A stretch of 14,335 nt of DNA from 73-13 sp035556395 (GTDB lineage Bacteria > Actinomycetota > Actinomycetes > Actinomycetales > Microbacteriaceae): the NCBI GenBank assembly GCA_035556395.1, contig DATMFB010000232.1:1-14335 (forward strand), given 5' to 3'. Shown piece by piece: positions 1-9,100 of this stretch (the first letter of the stretch is position 1; the number at the start of each line of letters is the position of its first letter). The notes below the pieces were generated by a model. It was not told where the DNA came from. It searched no databases and saw only the letters and a list, made by a program, of their open reading frames with translations. The translations under genes were made by a program, and so were the position numbers.

Positions 1-51
1 GCGCCCGACGCGGGTGCGGACGGAGTTGACGTTCCAGGTCGCGATGCGCAT
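1..51 (-). CDS. xth: Exodeoxyribonuclease III, N-terminal fragment (5' end only)
   Basis: Reading the minus strand from the ATG at 51-49 gives 17 codons to the window edge: MRIATWNVNSVRTRVGR. This is the characteristic first strand of the exonuclease III / AP endonuclease family, whose members open with (M)xIaTWNvNSvR; the Asn of WNVNS helps bind the catalytic metal. The enzyme is a cytoplasmic DNA-repair nuclease that cleaves at abasic sites and degrades 3' ends. Only the start is visible, so integrity and length cannot be judged. It is divergent from pyrE with 17 bp between start codons. No Shine-Dalgarno sequence precedes the ATG; instead TAGCGT (minus strand, 63-58) lies exactly 6 nt upstream, which suggests a leaderless mRNA. 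Identification rests on a short but very distinctive motif. Confidence 0.88.
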   Translation of the reverse strand, partial: MRIATWNVNSVRTRVGR

Positions 52-56
52 AGACC

Positions 57-63
57 TACGCTA
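57..63. promoter_or_regulatory. Shared divergent -10 element TACGCTA (predicted bidirectional leaderless promoter)
   Basis: On the plus strand TACGCT (57-62) fits the actinobacterial -10 pattern TANNNT and is followed by exactly 6 nt and the pyrE GTG at 69. On the minus strand TAGCGT (63-58) also fits TANNNT and is followed by exactly 6 nt and the xth ATG at 51. The heptamer TACGCTA thus has the symmetric form TANNNTA and could serve both directions, with each transcript starting at its start codon. TTGACG at 26-31 resembles a -35 box, but its 25-bp spacer to this hexamer is too long. Motif and spacing are seen directly; promoter function is inferred. Confidence 0.55.
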
Positions 64-68
64 CTTAT

Positions 69-620
69 GTGAGCGACCGGGACGATCTCATCGAGTTCAT
101 CAAGCGCGAGGCCGTGTTCCACGGCGACTTCACGCTGACCAGCGGGAAGCGGGCGACCTACTACGTCGACCTGCGCCGCGTCTCCCTCGACCACCGTGTC
201 GCGCCGCTCATCGGCCGCGTCATGCTCGACCTCATCCGCGACATCCCCGACATCGCCGCGGTCGGCGGGCTGACGATGGGCGCCGACCCGATCGCCTCGG
301 CGGTGCTCCACCAGGCGGCGGCGCAGGGCGTCGCGCTCGACGCCTTCGTCGTACGCAAGGAGCCGAAGGACCACGGCCGCGGCAAGCAGGTCGAGGGCCC
401 CGACGTCGCGGGCAGGCGCGTCGTCGTGCTCGAGGACACCTCGACGACGGGCGGCTCGCCCCTCAAGGCGGCCGAGGCGCTCGAGCGCGCGGGGGCGACG
501 GTCGTCGCCGTCGCGACGGTCGTCGACCGCTCGACCGGCGCCGCGGACGTCATCCGCGCCGCCGGCTACGAGTACCGCTCGGCGATCGCCCTCGCCGACC
601 TCGGCCTCGACCCGCAGTAG
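69..620 (+). CDS. pyrE: Orotate phosphoribosyltransferase
   Basis: This cytoplasmic enzyme joins orotate to PRPP to make orotidine 5'-phosphate, the fifth step of de novo UMP synthesis. The 183-residue product has the usual length and order of PyrE: the N-terminal TLTSGKRATYYVDLR segment (residues 22-36) that contacts orotate, the mobile catalytic loop RKEPKDHGRGKQVEG (96-110), and the PRPP-binding motif VVVLEDTSTTGGS (118-130). The start chosen is GTG at 69. There is no Shine-Dalgarno sequence, but a TANNNT hexamer lies exactly 6 nt upstream, so translation is probably leaderless. The next gene begins 2 nt after the stop, implying co-transcription and translational coupling. PyrE next to a TrmH-family methyltransferase is also seen in other actinobacteria. 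Nothing appears broken or unusual. Confidence 0.96.
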   Translation: MSDRDDLIEFIKREAVFHGDFTLTSGKRATYYVDLRRVSLDHRVAPLIGRVMLDLIRDIPDIAAVGGLTMGADPIASAVLHQAAAQGVALDAFVVRKEPKDHGRGKQVEGPDVAGRRVVVLEDTSTTGGSPLKAAEALERAGATVVAVATVVDRSTGAADVIRAAGYEYRSAIALADLGLDPQ

Positions 621-622
621 GC

Positions 623-1231
623 GTGGACGACGAGCAGCACGCGGTCGGCGTCGGTCCATGGGAGGGGCCGTGGCCCGAGGACTCGCGCTACGACCGGGAG
701 CTGCTCGAGCACGGCGATCGACGTAACGTCGTCGATCGCTACCGATACTGGAGCGTCGACGCGATCGTCGCTGACCTCGACGCCCATCGGCACCCGTTCC
801 ATGTCGCGATCGAGAACTGGCAGCACGACCTCAACATCGGCTCGATCGTCCGCACGGCGAACGCATTCCTCGCCGAGTCGGTGCGCATCGTCGGCCGGCG
901 CCGCTGGAATCGCCGCGGCGCGATGGTGACCGACCGCTACCAGCACGTCGGGCACCACGACTCGATCGCCGACCTCGTCGCGTGGGCGCGGGAGCAGGCG
1001 CTCCCGATCGTGGCGATCGACAACCTGCCCGGCTCGGTTCCGGTGGAGCTCGCGCCGATCCCGGAGCGGTGCGTGCTGCTCTTCGGCCAGGAGGGGCCGG
1101 GCCTGACGCGCGAGGCCCTCGCGGCGGCCGACCTCGCCGTCGAGATCCGCCAGTTCGGCTCCACCCGCTCCATCAATGCCGCGGCTGCGGCCGCAATCGT
1201 CATGCACGAGTGGATTCGCCGGCATCGATGA
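623..1231 (+). CDS. SpoU/TrmH-family RNA 2'-O-methyltransferase
   Basis: Predicted S-adenosylmethionine-dependent 2'-O-ribose methyltransferase of the SPOUT (trefoil knot) class, acting on tRNA or rRNA. With the GTG start at 623 the product has 202 residues and shows all three family motifs: motif 1 with the catalytic Asn and Arg in NIGSIVRTANAF (71-82), motif 2 VLLFGQEGPGL (151-161), and motif 3 with STRSINAAAAAAIVMHEW (180-197), which forms the SAM-binding knot. The open frame extends far upstream inside pyrE, but that part reads as an Arg-rich shadow, so the GTG 2 nt after the pyrE stop is preferred. The first 50 or so residues are poorly conserved-looking and may help bind RNA. The substrate nucleotide cannot be told from sequence, so no trm or rlm symbol is given. 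Confidence 0.88.
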   Translation: MDDEQHAVGVGPWEGPWPEDSRYDRELLEHGDRRNVVDRYRYWSVDAIVADLDAHRHPFHVAIENWQHDLNIGSIVRTANAFLAESVRIVGRRRWNRRGAMVTDRYQHVGHHDSIADLVAWAREQALPIVAIDNLPGSVPVELAPIPERCVLLFGQEGPGLTREALAAADLAVEIRQFGSTRSINAAAAAAIVMHEWIRRHR

Positions 1232-1238
1232 CGCAACA

Positions 1239-1269
1239 GGGTGATAGATAGGGTGATTTATCGCACCCC
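1239..1269. promoter_or_regulatory. Putative regulator-binding cluster A, upstream of the LuxR-type gene
   Basis: GGGTGAT occurs at 1239-1245 and again at 1251-1257, start to start 12 bp. It is followed by the inverted relative ATCGCACCCC at 1260-1269 (GGGGTGCGAT on the other strand). The same arrangement of two direct copies 12 bp apart plus one inverted copy recurs before the giant surface-protein gene. MalT-type activators bind asymmetric GGGGATGA-like boxes in direct repeat, so this may be an autoregulatory site. The rest of the gap (1232-1375) holds short dyads, GGGCC/GGCCC at 1278-1295 and ACTG/CAGT at 1301-1311, but no convincing -10/-35 pair or terminator. Confidence 0.45.
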
Positions 1270-1375
1270 GACTGAGCGGGCCCACCCGACGGCCCAGCAG
1301 ACTGGATCAGTCCCGCGAAATTGTCGAGCAAACCCGTAGAGCCAGTCCACCGACCGAGGAACAACTGATAACCCG

Positions 1376-2914
1376 ATGAGTCCTGCCGCGAGCGCGCTCC
1401 CCGACGAGCTCGCCGCCGCTGTCGCGCGCGGCGATGTCGACCGAATCGGCGGCGTCGTGAACGCGAATCTCTGGGTCCTCGTCCAGTCGCACTGGGCCCT
1501 GCTCAAGAGCGCGCTCGATCTGCTGCCCGAGGACTTCCTCGAGGCCAACCCGACGCTCGCACTCGTCAAGGGGTTCGGATCCTCCGTCTTCCTGGAGGGC
1601 GGCGGGGTCAACGAGCGGGCGACCACGATGATGCAGAGCGGCGACGGGACCGGGATGCCCGACCAGGTGCTCGACGCGATCCTGCTGCAGGAGATGCTCG
1701 GGCACCGGTTGCGGGGCGACTTCGCCGCGGCCAAGGACGTGGGCAGTCGGCTCCGGACCCGCGTCGAGCGCGTCGACGAGCACGGTCGGCGCCCGATCCA
1801 TGACATGGTCGCGTTCTACCTCCTCCACGTCGGCATCACCGAGGCGCTCGCCGGCGATCTCGAGCAGTCGCTACGGGACTTCGCAAACGTCCGGAGCCTG
1901 CGCGCGAAGACCGGCAACGAGTTGGCGGAGTACGACGCCGCGCTCAAGAGCGCCCTCGTCCACGCGGCCCTCGGTCGCCTGGTCGAGGCGGAGCGGTCGC
2001 TGCGCCGAGCCGGCACGCCGCCCGAGCTCAGCGAGCCCTTCGCATCCCAGATCGCCGCGACCGAGACCGCCGCTCGCGCGCTCATCGCGGTCGATCGGCT
2101 CGGCCCCGACGCGCCGGAGCTCGTCCGCAGCGCCCTTGAGCAGAACGCGGATGCGGAGATGTGGCCGTTCGCACTGCTCGCCTCCACCCGCTGGGCGATC
2201 GTGACGGGCGACCTCGTCGGTGCGATCGACGAGGTCGATCAGGTCGCCGCTTCGAGGCACGCCCCCCCTGAGTCGCTGCTCGGCCTCGTCGTCGCGACGA
2301 CGCGGGCGCAGGCGCTCGCGATCATGGGCGAGTTCGGCGCCGCACTGCGCGCCCTCGAGAGCGAGGGGGTGGGCGAGGGGCCCGCCCCGACGGTCGTCCG
2401 GACCCGTGTGGCGCTCTACACGGAGGGACCGGAGGCGGCGCTCGTCGCCGCTCGGCAGCTCGTCGTGCGCCCCGGGCTCGGTCCTTCGGCGCGCGCCGAG
2501 ACGATGCTCCTCGCGGCCTGGGCGCAGGTGAGGCTCCTGGGAGCGCCGGACGGCGCGACGGCGGGGCCGCTCGGGGCGCTCGTCGCCCGCGAGGGTCTCT
2601 GGCGCGTCCTGCAGCTCGTCCCCGAGCGAGTCGTGGCGGCCCTGCCCGGACTCGAGCAGGCGCCGGCGTTCGAACGCCGGCTCGCGCATCACGATCCGTC
2701 GACGAGCGTCCGGCTCACGGCGAACGAGCTCGAGGTCCTGGAGCTGCTCGCCGGTCCCGACTCGCTCCCGACGATCGCACGACGTCGATTCGTGAGCCCC
2801 AACACCATCAAGACCCAGGTCGCATCCATCTATCGGGGCCTCGGCGTCCACGGTCGCCGCGAAGCGGTCGCGGAGGCGACGAGGCGCGGAATCCTCGGGC
2901 ACTCCGAGACCTGA
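1376..2914 (+). CDS. LuxR-type transcriptional regulator, MalT-like helical repeats plus C-terminal HTH, no ATPase domain
   Basis: Predicted DNA-binding regulator of 512 residues. The C-terminus (about 445-508) is a complete LuxR/GerE helix-turn-helix: RLTANELEVLELLA, then SPNTIKTQVASIYRGLGV with the recognition helix, then RREAVAEA. The rest is Ala/Leu-rich and helical, with TPR-like stretches such as YDAALKSALVHAALGRLVEA and LLHVGITEALAGDLEQSL. The N-terminal segment HWALLKSALDLLPEDFLEANPTLAL resembles the start of the MalT-like helical-repeat region, so the protein looks like a large LAL/MalT regulator lacking its P-loop ATPase half; no Walker A motif is visible. ATG 1376 is the only plausible start: an in-frame TAG lies at 1337-1339, and a weak GAGGA sits 15 nt upstream. 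It precedes the giant surface-protein gene by 205 bp on the same strand, which suggests a dedicated activator. The target is inference. Confidence 0.8.
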   Translation: MSPAASALPDELAAAVARGDVDRIGGVVNANLWVLVQSHWALLKSALDLLPEDFLEANPTLALVKGFGSSVFLEGGGVNERATTMMQSGDGTGMPDQVLDAILLQEMLGHRLRGDFAAAKDVGSRLRTRVERVDEHGRRPIHDMVAFYLLHVGITEALAGDLEQSLRDFANVRSLRAKTGNELAEYDAALKSALVHAALGRLVEAERSLRRAGTPPELSEPFASQIAATETAARALIAVDRLGPDAPELVRSALEQNADAEMWPFALLASTRWAIVTGDLVGAIDEVDQVAASRHAPPESLLGLVVATTRAQALAIMGEFGAALRALESEGVGEGPAPTVVRTRVALYTEGPEAALVAARQLVVRPGLGPSARAETMLLAAWAQVRLLGAPDGATAGPLGALVAREGLWRVLQLVPERVVAALPGLEQAPAFERRLAHHDPSTSVRLTANELEVLELLAGPDSLPTIARRRFVSPNTIKTQVASIYRGLGVHGRREAVAEATRRGILGHSET

Positions 2915-2921
2915 GCCGCGG

Positions 2922-2964
2922 CTTCATCCCCCTAACTGGGGCGGGGTGAAGAGCGGGGTGAAGA
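2922..2964. promoter_or_regulatory. Putative regulator-binding cluster B, upstream of the giant surface-protein gene
   Basis: Two perfect tandem copies of the 12-mer GCGGGGTGAAGA lie at 2941-2952 and 2953-2964. Just upstream, CTTCATCCCCC at 2922-2932 reads GGGGGATGAAG on the other strand, close to the described MalT box (GGGGATGAGG-like). CTTCATCCCC and GGGGTGAAG can also pair as an imperfect hairpin after the regulator's stop codon, so a weak terminator role is possible. Similarity to cluster A, in core sequence and 12-bp phasing, favours a protein-binding site. A tandem 12-mer could also change copy number by slippage. Confidence 0.5.
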
Positions 2965-3119
2965 ATGCCGCTTTGGTCAGACCCCGGCCGAAAGCTTTGG
3001 TTTCCTGGACTCAGGCGCGTCTCACCCGAAGAGACGCCGACGGCGGGGGCCGCGACCCGAGCACGCTCGGGCGTGTGCCCGCGCGCTCATGTCGAGGGAC
3101 CAACGACGGGGAATGATTC
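2965..3119 (+). other. Upstream/leader region of the giant surface-protein gene
   Basis: These 155 bp separate cluster B from the ATG at 3120. CTTTGGT occurs at 2971-2977 and 2995-3001, 24 bp apart, and AAAGCTTT at 2991-2998 is a perfect 8-bp palindrome. TTGGTC at 2973-2978 could be a -35 box, but no good -10 lies 16-18 bp below it, so the promoter is not located. A 78-codon frame (2965-3201) crosses this region and overlaps the surface-protein start; its codon use and composition do not look coding. GGGGA at 3108-3112 is a well-placed ribosome-binding site, 7 nt from ATG 3120. Confidence 0.4.
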
Positions 3120-6100
3120 ATGCAGGGATTTCGTGCGGCCGGAGCACGTCGTCGGGGACGTCACGCGAAGCCGTCCGCTCGGTCGCCGTTCTTCCGCCTG
3201 ATCGCCGGTGTCCTCGTCGCGCTCCTCGGGATCGGCACCCTGTCGACCGCCGCGGCCGCCGATGACGATCCGACCTCGGTTCTCGGCCTGACGAAGAGCC
3301 TCGCCCCCTCCACGGTCCTGCCGCTCGTGCCCGGTGGCACGGTCAACTACCGGGTCGAGCTCGTCTGCAGCAACCTCGAGCCGACCGGATGCCTGAACGC
3401 CGCGCTCACCGACGTGGTGCCGGCGCCCCTGGTCCTCAACCTCATGAGCCTCTCTGTCTCCGGCTCGACGTTCACCAACACCTCGTCCGGCAATACGATC
3501 CAGCTGGGCTTCACCCAGCCGGTCTTCGGCGGGGTCGGGCTCGACGACGGGTCGAGCGTCGTCGTCACCTATTCGGCGACCCTGCCGTCGAACGTCTCCG
3601 GCGACTGGAACGGCGTCGATCTCGTGAACACCGCGGTGTTCACCGCTGCGAACGCCGTGAACAGCGGCCTGTCCCGGGCCGCCGTCGTCACCCCGATCGT
3701 GCCGCTGACGCTCGTGCCCGGCATCACGAAGTCATTCGACCCCACCTCCACGCCGGCGGTCCCCGGTGCACCGGTCGGACTCACCATCACCACCTGGAAC
3801 GCCTCCAATCAGTCGGTGGACGAGCTCACCATCCAGGATCCGAAGGATGGCTCACCGAATCCCTTCCAGGACACCCTGCAGATTGTGGGCATCAGCCAGC
3901 TGACGCCGCCGACCGGTGCCGACCGGGTGGCGGTCCAGTGGCTCGATGCCGTCTCCGGGCTCTGGCAGCCCGCGAGTCCCGTCGCACAGCCGATCCCGGG
4001 CGATCCCGACGACCTGCTGATCGGCGCCCCGGCGTCCGCCGACATCCTCGGGGTGCGGCTCGCCTTCCGCAGCAGCACGGGGACCATCCCCGTGACCGCG
4101 CCCGGCGGCGAGGCCTCGATCGTGTTCGACACCGTGATCCGTACGGGTGTCACCGCGGGGCCGAGCGGCACGACGGTCGAGAACACCGCGACCGCCCAGG
4201 CGACCAAGGAACTGGCGGACTCGGGACCGGTCGACGCCCCCGCCACGCTCACCCTTCAGCAGGCGGTGCTGGGTCCGCTCCTCACGAAGAGCTTCGACGA
4301 CCACAAGCTGGTGCCGGGCGAGAGCACGACCGCCAGCCTGGAGGCGGGCAATGGCGACTATCCGATCATCCGCATGGACGTCACCGAGCCGGCGGCGCCC
4401 AACAAGAACCTGCTCGAGCAGGGCTTGCGCTTCGACGGCTTCGTCGACGCGGATGTGGAGTGGCCCGCCGGCGCGACGGACGCGGTGTTCACCTACTTCT
4501 ACGACGACGGCAACGGGACGCCGGTCCCGCTCACCGCGCCGGCCGCGTTCCCCGCGCCCGAGCTCGGGCGCGCGGTCACCGGATTCACGGTGCGCTACAA
4601 CGGGGCGATGCCGCCCCGCGCGTATGCGGCCATCCCGTTCACTGTGACCGCGCTCCCGGTCGTCGGACTCCTCGACATCACCGAGACGAACGTCGCCTGG
4701 GCCGAGCTCGAGCGCGGCGACGGCCTCACCGCGAGCGTCACCGCCGACGACGACCTGACTCGCACGCCCGCGCGCGTGAACACCACCATCGACAAGCAGA
4801 TCGTCCCCGGCGACATCTGGTCGGTGCCGGGCTCGAGCGCGGTGATCCTCACAGAGGCGAAGGTCAATCGGCGCGACGACGTCCCCGACTCGACCGTCGG
4901 CGCGCAGGTGCTGAAGATCTCGGATCCGGCGGCGCCATCCGGCACGATCGACGGATTCTGGGACCGATTCGACCTGCAGGCCATCGCCCCGACCGCCGTC
5001 CCGGCGAACGCGACGGTGACGGCCAACTGGTGGAACGCGGCGACGCAGACCTGGGAACCGCTGCCGGGCGCGACCGCGGTCGGCCCCGTGTCCGGGTGGA
5101 CCTACTCGATCCCCACGGGGATCCGCAGCGACCCCGATTTCGGCGGCATCCAGCTCGTCTTCGAGCCGACCGCGCCCGGCACCCTGCTCCAGCCCGGCTT
5201 CACCGTCGCGCCGTACTTCCAGGTTGCGCTGCGCAGCGATCTGCGCAGCGCGCCCGGCACGCCGGCGGTTGACCCGACCGGGGCGACCCCCGTGCCGGTG
5301 CCGAACATCGCCCAGGCCAGGGTCGAGAACGACAACGCGGACCCGATCTTCGCGATCGATGACGACCCGGCGCAGATCATCGTCAACCCGACCGACGGCC
5401 CCGGACCCGGCCCCGGACCCGGCTCGCCGCTCGCCGACAAGGAGTGGATCGACCCGGCCGGCGACCCGTCGCAGATCCAGGCCCGCACGGCGAACGATGC
5501 GATCGCCCGACTGCTGTGGACGACGTCGGGGCTGCCGCTCGATCGCGCTGTCGTCACGGACCCCGCTCCGGCCACCGCGACCTCGACCGGCCTCCCCGCG
5601 GTCGAGAACACGGTGTTCGATGCCTTCGACCTCGTGTCGATCGCCCCGATCGACAGCTCGACCGACCCGTCGATGAGGTTCGACGCGGTCACCGGGGTGC
5701 TCTACTTCAGCGCGAGCACCGACATGTGGGTCGAGATCACCAGCACGGTCTGCTCGCCCGCGAGCGCCTGCGACGGCCAGTTCCCCGGCTACACGCTCAC
5801 GCCGACCCAGAAGGCGGACGCGCGCGGCGTGCGACTCGTCTTCGAGGAGAGCCCGACGCGTGCGTCACGGATCACGAGCCCGCTCGACCCGGCGGTCGGC
5901 AGCGGCGTCGCCAGGTCGGCCGGCTTCCGGCCCATCGATCTCACCTTCGAGATCCGCGACGAGAAGCGATCGAACGGCGACGCCGTCACCGGTCGGGCGA
6001 GCTATAACGCCGGACTCGCGCTCGTGGACAACACGGTCCGAGTGGACGGTTGGATCGACACCACCTCGTACAGCACCGTCGCGGACGACGACATCATGAT

Positions 6101-9100
6101 CCTGGACGTCCCGCTCAACGTCACCGTGACCAAGGAGTGGGACCAGACGCAGCTCGGTCTGCCGCCGGTCGGGTCCGACGCCGATCGGTATCCGCTGTCG
6201 ACGGCGACCATCGTCGCGACGAACGAGACCGCGGCCCGGGTGAACACCCTGGAGCTGACCGATCCGAATCCCACCCTGCCCTCGGCCGACTCGGCGTTCG
6301 AGTACCTGAACCTGTACCAGATCATCGGCGTGACCGTTCCGATCGGCACCACCTCGTCCGAGGTCGTCATCACCTACGCCGCCGACCCGCTGAACCCGGT
6401 CTCGTACACGATCGCCGCCGCGCAGCTACTCTCGCCGGCGACCCTCGCGGACGCCACCGCCATCACGGTTCGTCACGACGGTCGGATCGAGGAGGGCGCG
6501 AGTACCGAGCTGCGGTATCTCGCCCAGCTGCGCGCGGAGACGCGCACCAGCCACACCCTGCTCACCACCGGGCTCGCTCCGGACAACACGGTCCGGGCCT
6601 GGGTCCGAGACCCCGGCGGCACGGCCCTTCAGGGCGGCGTCGTGCTCGACGACGACGACGCGCACATCAACATCGTGACGCCGACCTACAGCGTCAACGC
6701 CTTCAAGACCATCACCCCCGAGTACCGCTACCAGGAGCAGCTGCAGCGCAACGTCACGGTCGAGCTCTCCGGCCAGCCGGCGGGCACGGTCCGTACGCTC
6801 GAGATGACCTATACGGACGCGGATCCACGATTCTGGAATGCCTACGACTTCACCGGCTTCCTGCCGACGACCCTGGTCGCGCCGATCACCCGGGTCGAGG
6901 TCGAGGCGCTCGTCGGGGTCGACTACGCCTACGACTCCATCCTCGACGTCATTGAGGTCACCTGTGCCGGGGACACCGACCTGGCAGCCTGCTGGCAGCC
7001 GGTGGACACGAAGACCGGCACGCCGGGCTCGTCCGTGACCCTAGTCCTCGGCTCGATCGATCCCGCGGACATCCGAGGCCTGCGGTACACGATCGACCGC
7101 GCCGACGGCGCCAACTGGGAGCGGCCGTACAACGCCCGTCAGCCCGTGCGATTCACGGCCGACCGTCGCGTCAACCTACTGATCGGACCGAGCGGGGCGA
7201 ACGTCGACCCGGTCCCCTCGACCCAGCCCTACATCCCCCCCACGGAGAACGCCCCGGAGGAGACTGTGCTCGGCCGGACCACGAACGAGCTCGTGGTCGA
7301 GGGCGTGGGCGGCTGGCCCAGGCAGATCACGCCGACCCCGCTCGAGTGGCGCGAGACGGCGGACGCCGACGATTACACCGACCTCCTCCACCGGCAGAAC
7401 GCCGTGCGGATCGTCAAGAATCCGGCGGGCGATGTCTCCCCGGGCACCACCATCCCGTTCCAGATCGAGGTCGCGAACACCGGCGACTGGGACATGACCG
7501 GGCTGGAGATCGTCGACACCATCGAGACCGACGGCAGCGGTGCCCGACTCGTGATCCCGACGACCGTCCCTGGCGACCCGGCCATCTTCACCTACCAGCT
7601 GAGGAACGGCAGCGGTGTGGTCCAGCCGGCGCCCGCCTTCACGGCGACCCCGAGCGTCCCACTGGCGACGATCACGTTCGAGCCGGTCAGTCCGACGTTC
7701 ACGCTGCCATCCGGCTGGTCGCTGACGATCACCGCCAATCTCGAGGTGCGCGCGGACATCCCGGCGAACGAGAACATCGGCAACGCCGCCGTCGTCACGA
7801 CCGACCGGGTCTTCGACGCCTGTGTCGGCGCGGTCAACGCGGTCAACCAGCCGGTGGTGAACAACGTCGAGCCCTGCACGACCACGACGACCGTCCACAC
7901 GGTGGCGGCCTCGCCGCTCCAGATCATCAAGGGCGTGCGCGGCGACGGCGGCGGCGTGCTCGGGTCGACACCCGGCGACGCGAATTACGACGACCTCGGC
8001 ATCCTCGCCTACCCCGGCGCGCCGAGCACCGCCTATTGCGAGGACCCGAACTGGGACCCGGACGGCACCCCGAGCACCGGGGACGAGTACTACCGGAGCC
8101 CATGCGTGCCGATCACTCGGCCGGGCGGCGGCGAGGAGTGGCGCGTCGACGTCAAGAACTCCGGAAACATCCCGAGCACCCGGCTCGCGATGATCGACGT
8201 CCTGCCGAGCTACGACGACCGCGGCGTGATCATCGACCAGGCGCGCTCATCGCGCTGGACGCCGACCTTCCTCGGTGACCTCGTCGTCAGCGTCTCGGGC
8301 ACGACGTATGCGGCGGGCGCTGTCGTGACGGTCGAGTACCTCCCCACCGTGCCGACCACGGTCTGCAACCGCCTCGACATCCTCTCCCAGATGACCGGTC
8401 AGCCGGTCACGCCGGCCGACCTGCAGCCCGGTGAGCCGGCGAGCTGCATCACCGAGGTCAACGGCGGCCGTGGATGGCTGACCTACGACGAGGGCACGAT
8501 GACGCCGGACGACCTCGCTGCGGTCAAGGCGCTGCGGATCGTCGTGACGTATCAGGATGCGGGACCCGCCATCGAAGGCCTGTTACCGGGCGAGACCTTG
8601 ACGCTCGTGTACCGGAGCCAGACGGCCCCGTACGCCGAGCGAGCCGAGTCGCAGGACCGCGACTCGATCGCGTGGAACTCGATCGCCGGCGGCGCACTGG
8701 GCGTCGATCCGGCGAACCCCGCGACTCCGTACCCGAGCCTGATCCGCGAGCCGCGCAAGACTGGCATCGCGATGGCGCTCGGCAAGCTCGAGCTCGCGAA
8801 ACTGGTCTCGACGCCCGGCGGCTGGCCATTCGGCGCCGTCATGCCGGACGACTACGACTTCACGCTCGAATGCACCTCGGTCGGCGAGGACGTGCCGTTG
8901 CGCGGACTCGCACTCGAGGATCTCTCGGAGGTGACCCTCGACGCCGACGGGACGGTGCTGACGATCAACAACGGCGTCGCTTCGCCCGCGCCCGGCAGCA
9001 CCCCCTGGTCGTACGTCAACCTGCCGCTGTACGCGGACTGCACCATCACTGAGGTGCCCACGCCGACGGCCGTCGTGTCGCTCTCGCCGGCTTCGGCGAC

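Noticed and set aside
26..31. TTGACG as a -35 box for pyrE.
   Set aside because: It lies 25 bp from the best -10 hexamer and within the xth coding region; TANNNT leaderless promoters often lack a clear -35.
14..622. Upstream extension of the RNA methyltransferase frame through pyrE.
   Set aside because: The extra ~200 residues are an Arg/Pro-rich shadow of pyrE; the family is about 200 residues long and the GTG at 623 gives that length.
1871..2902. A 343-codon minus-strand frame opposite the LuxR-type regulator.
   Set aside because: Arg- and Glu-rich antisense shadow; the plus strand encodes a full LuxR helix-turn-helix.
2965..3201. A 78-codon plus-strand frame beginning right after the tandem 12-mers, possibly a leader peptide.
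   Set aside because: It overlaps the signal peptide of the surface protein by 82 nt, begins with codons of low third-position GC, and resembles no protein; the region is better read as the upstream/leader region.
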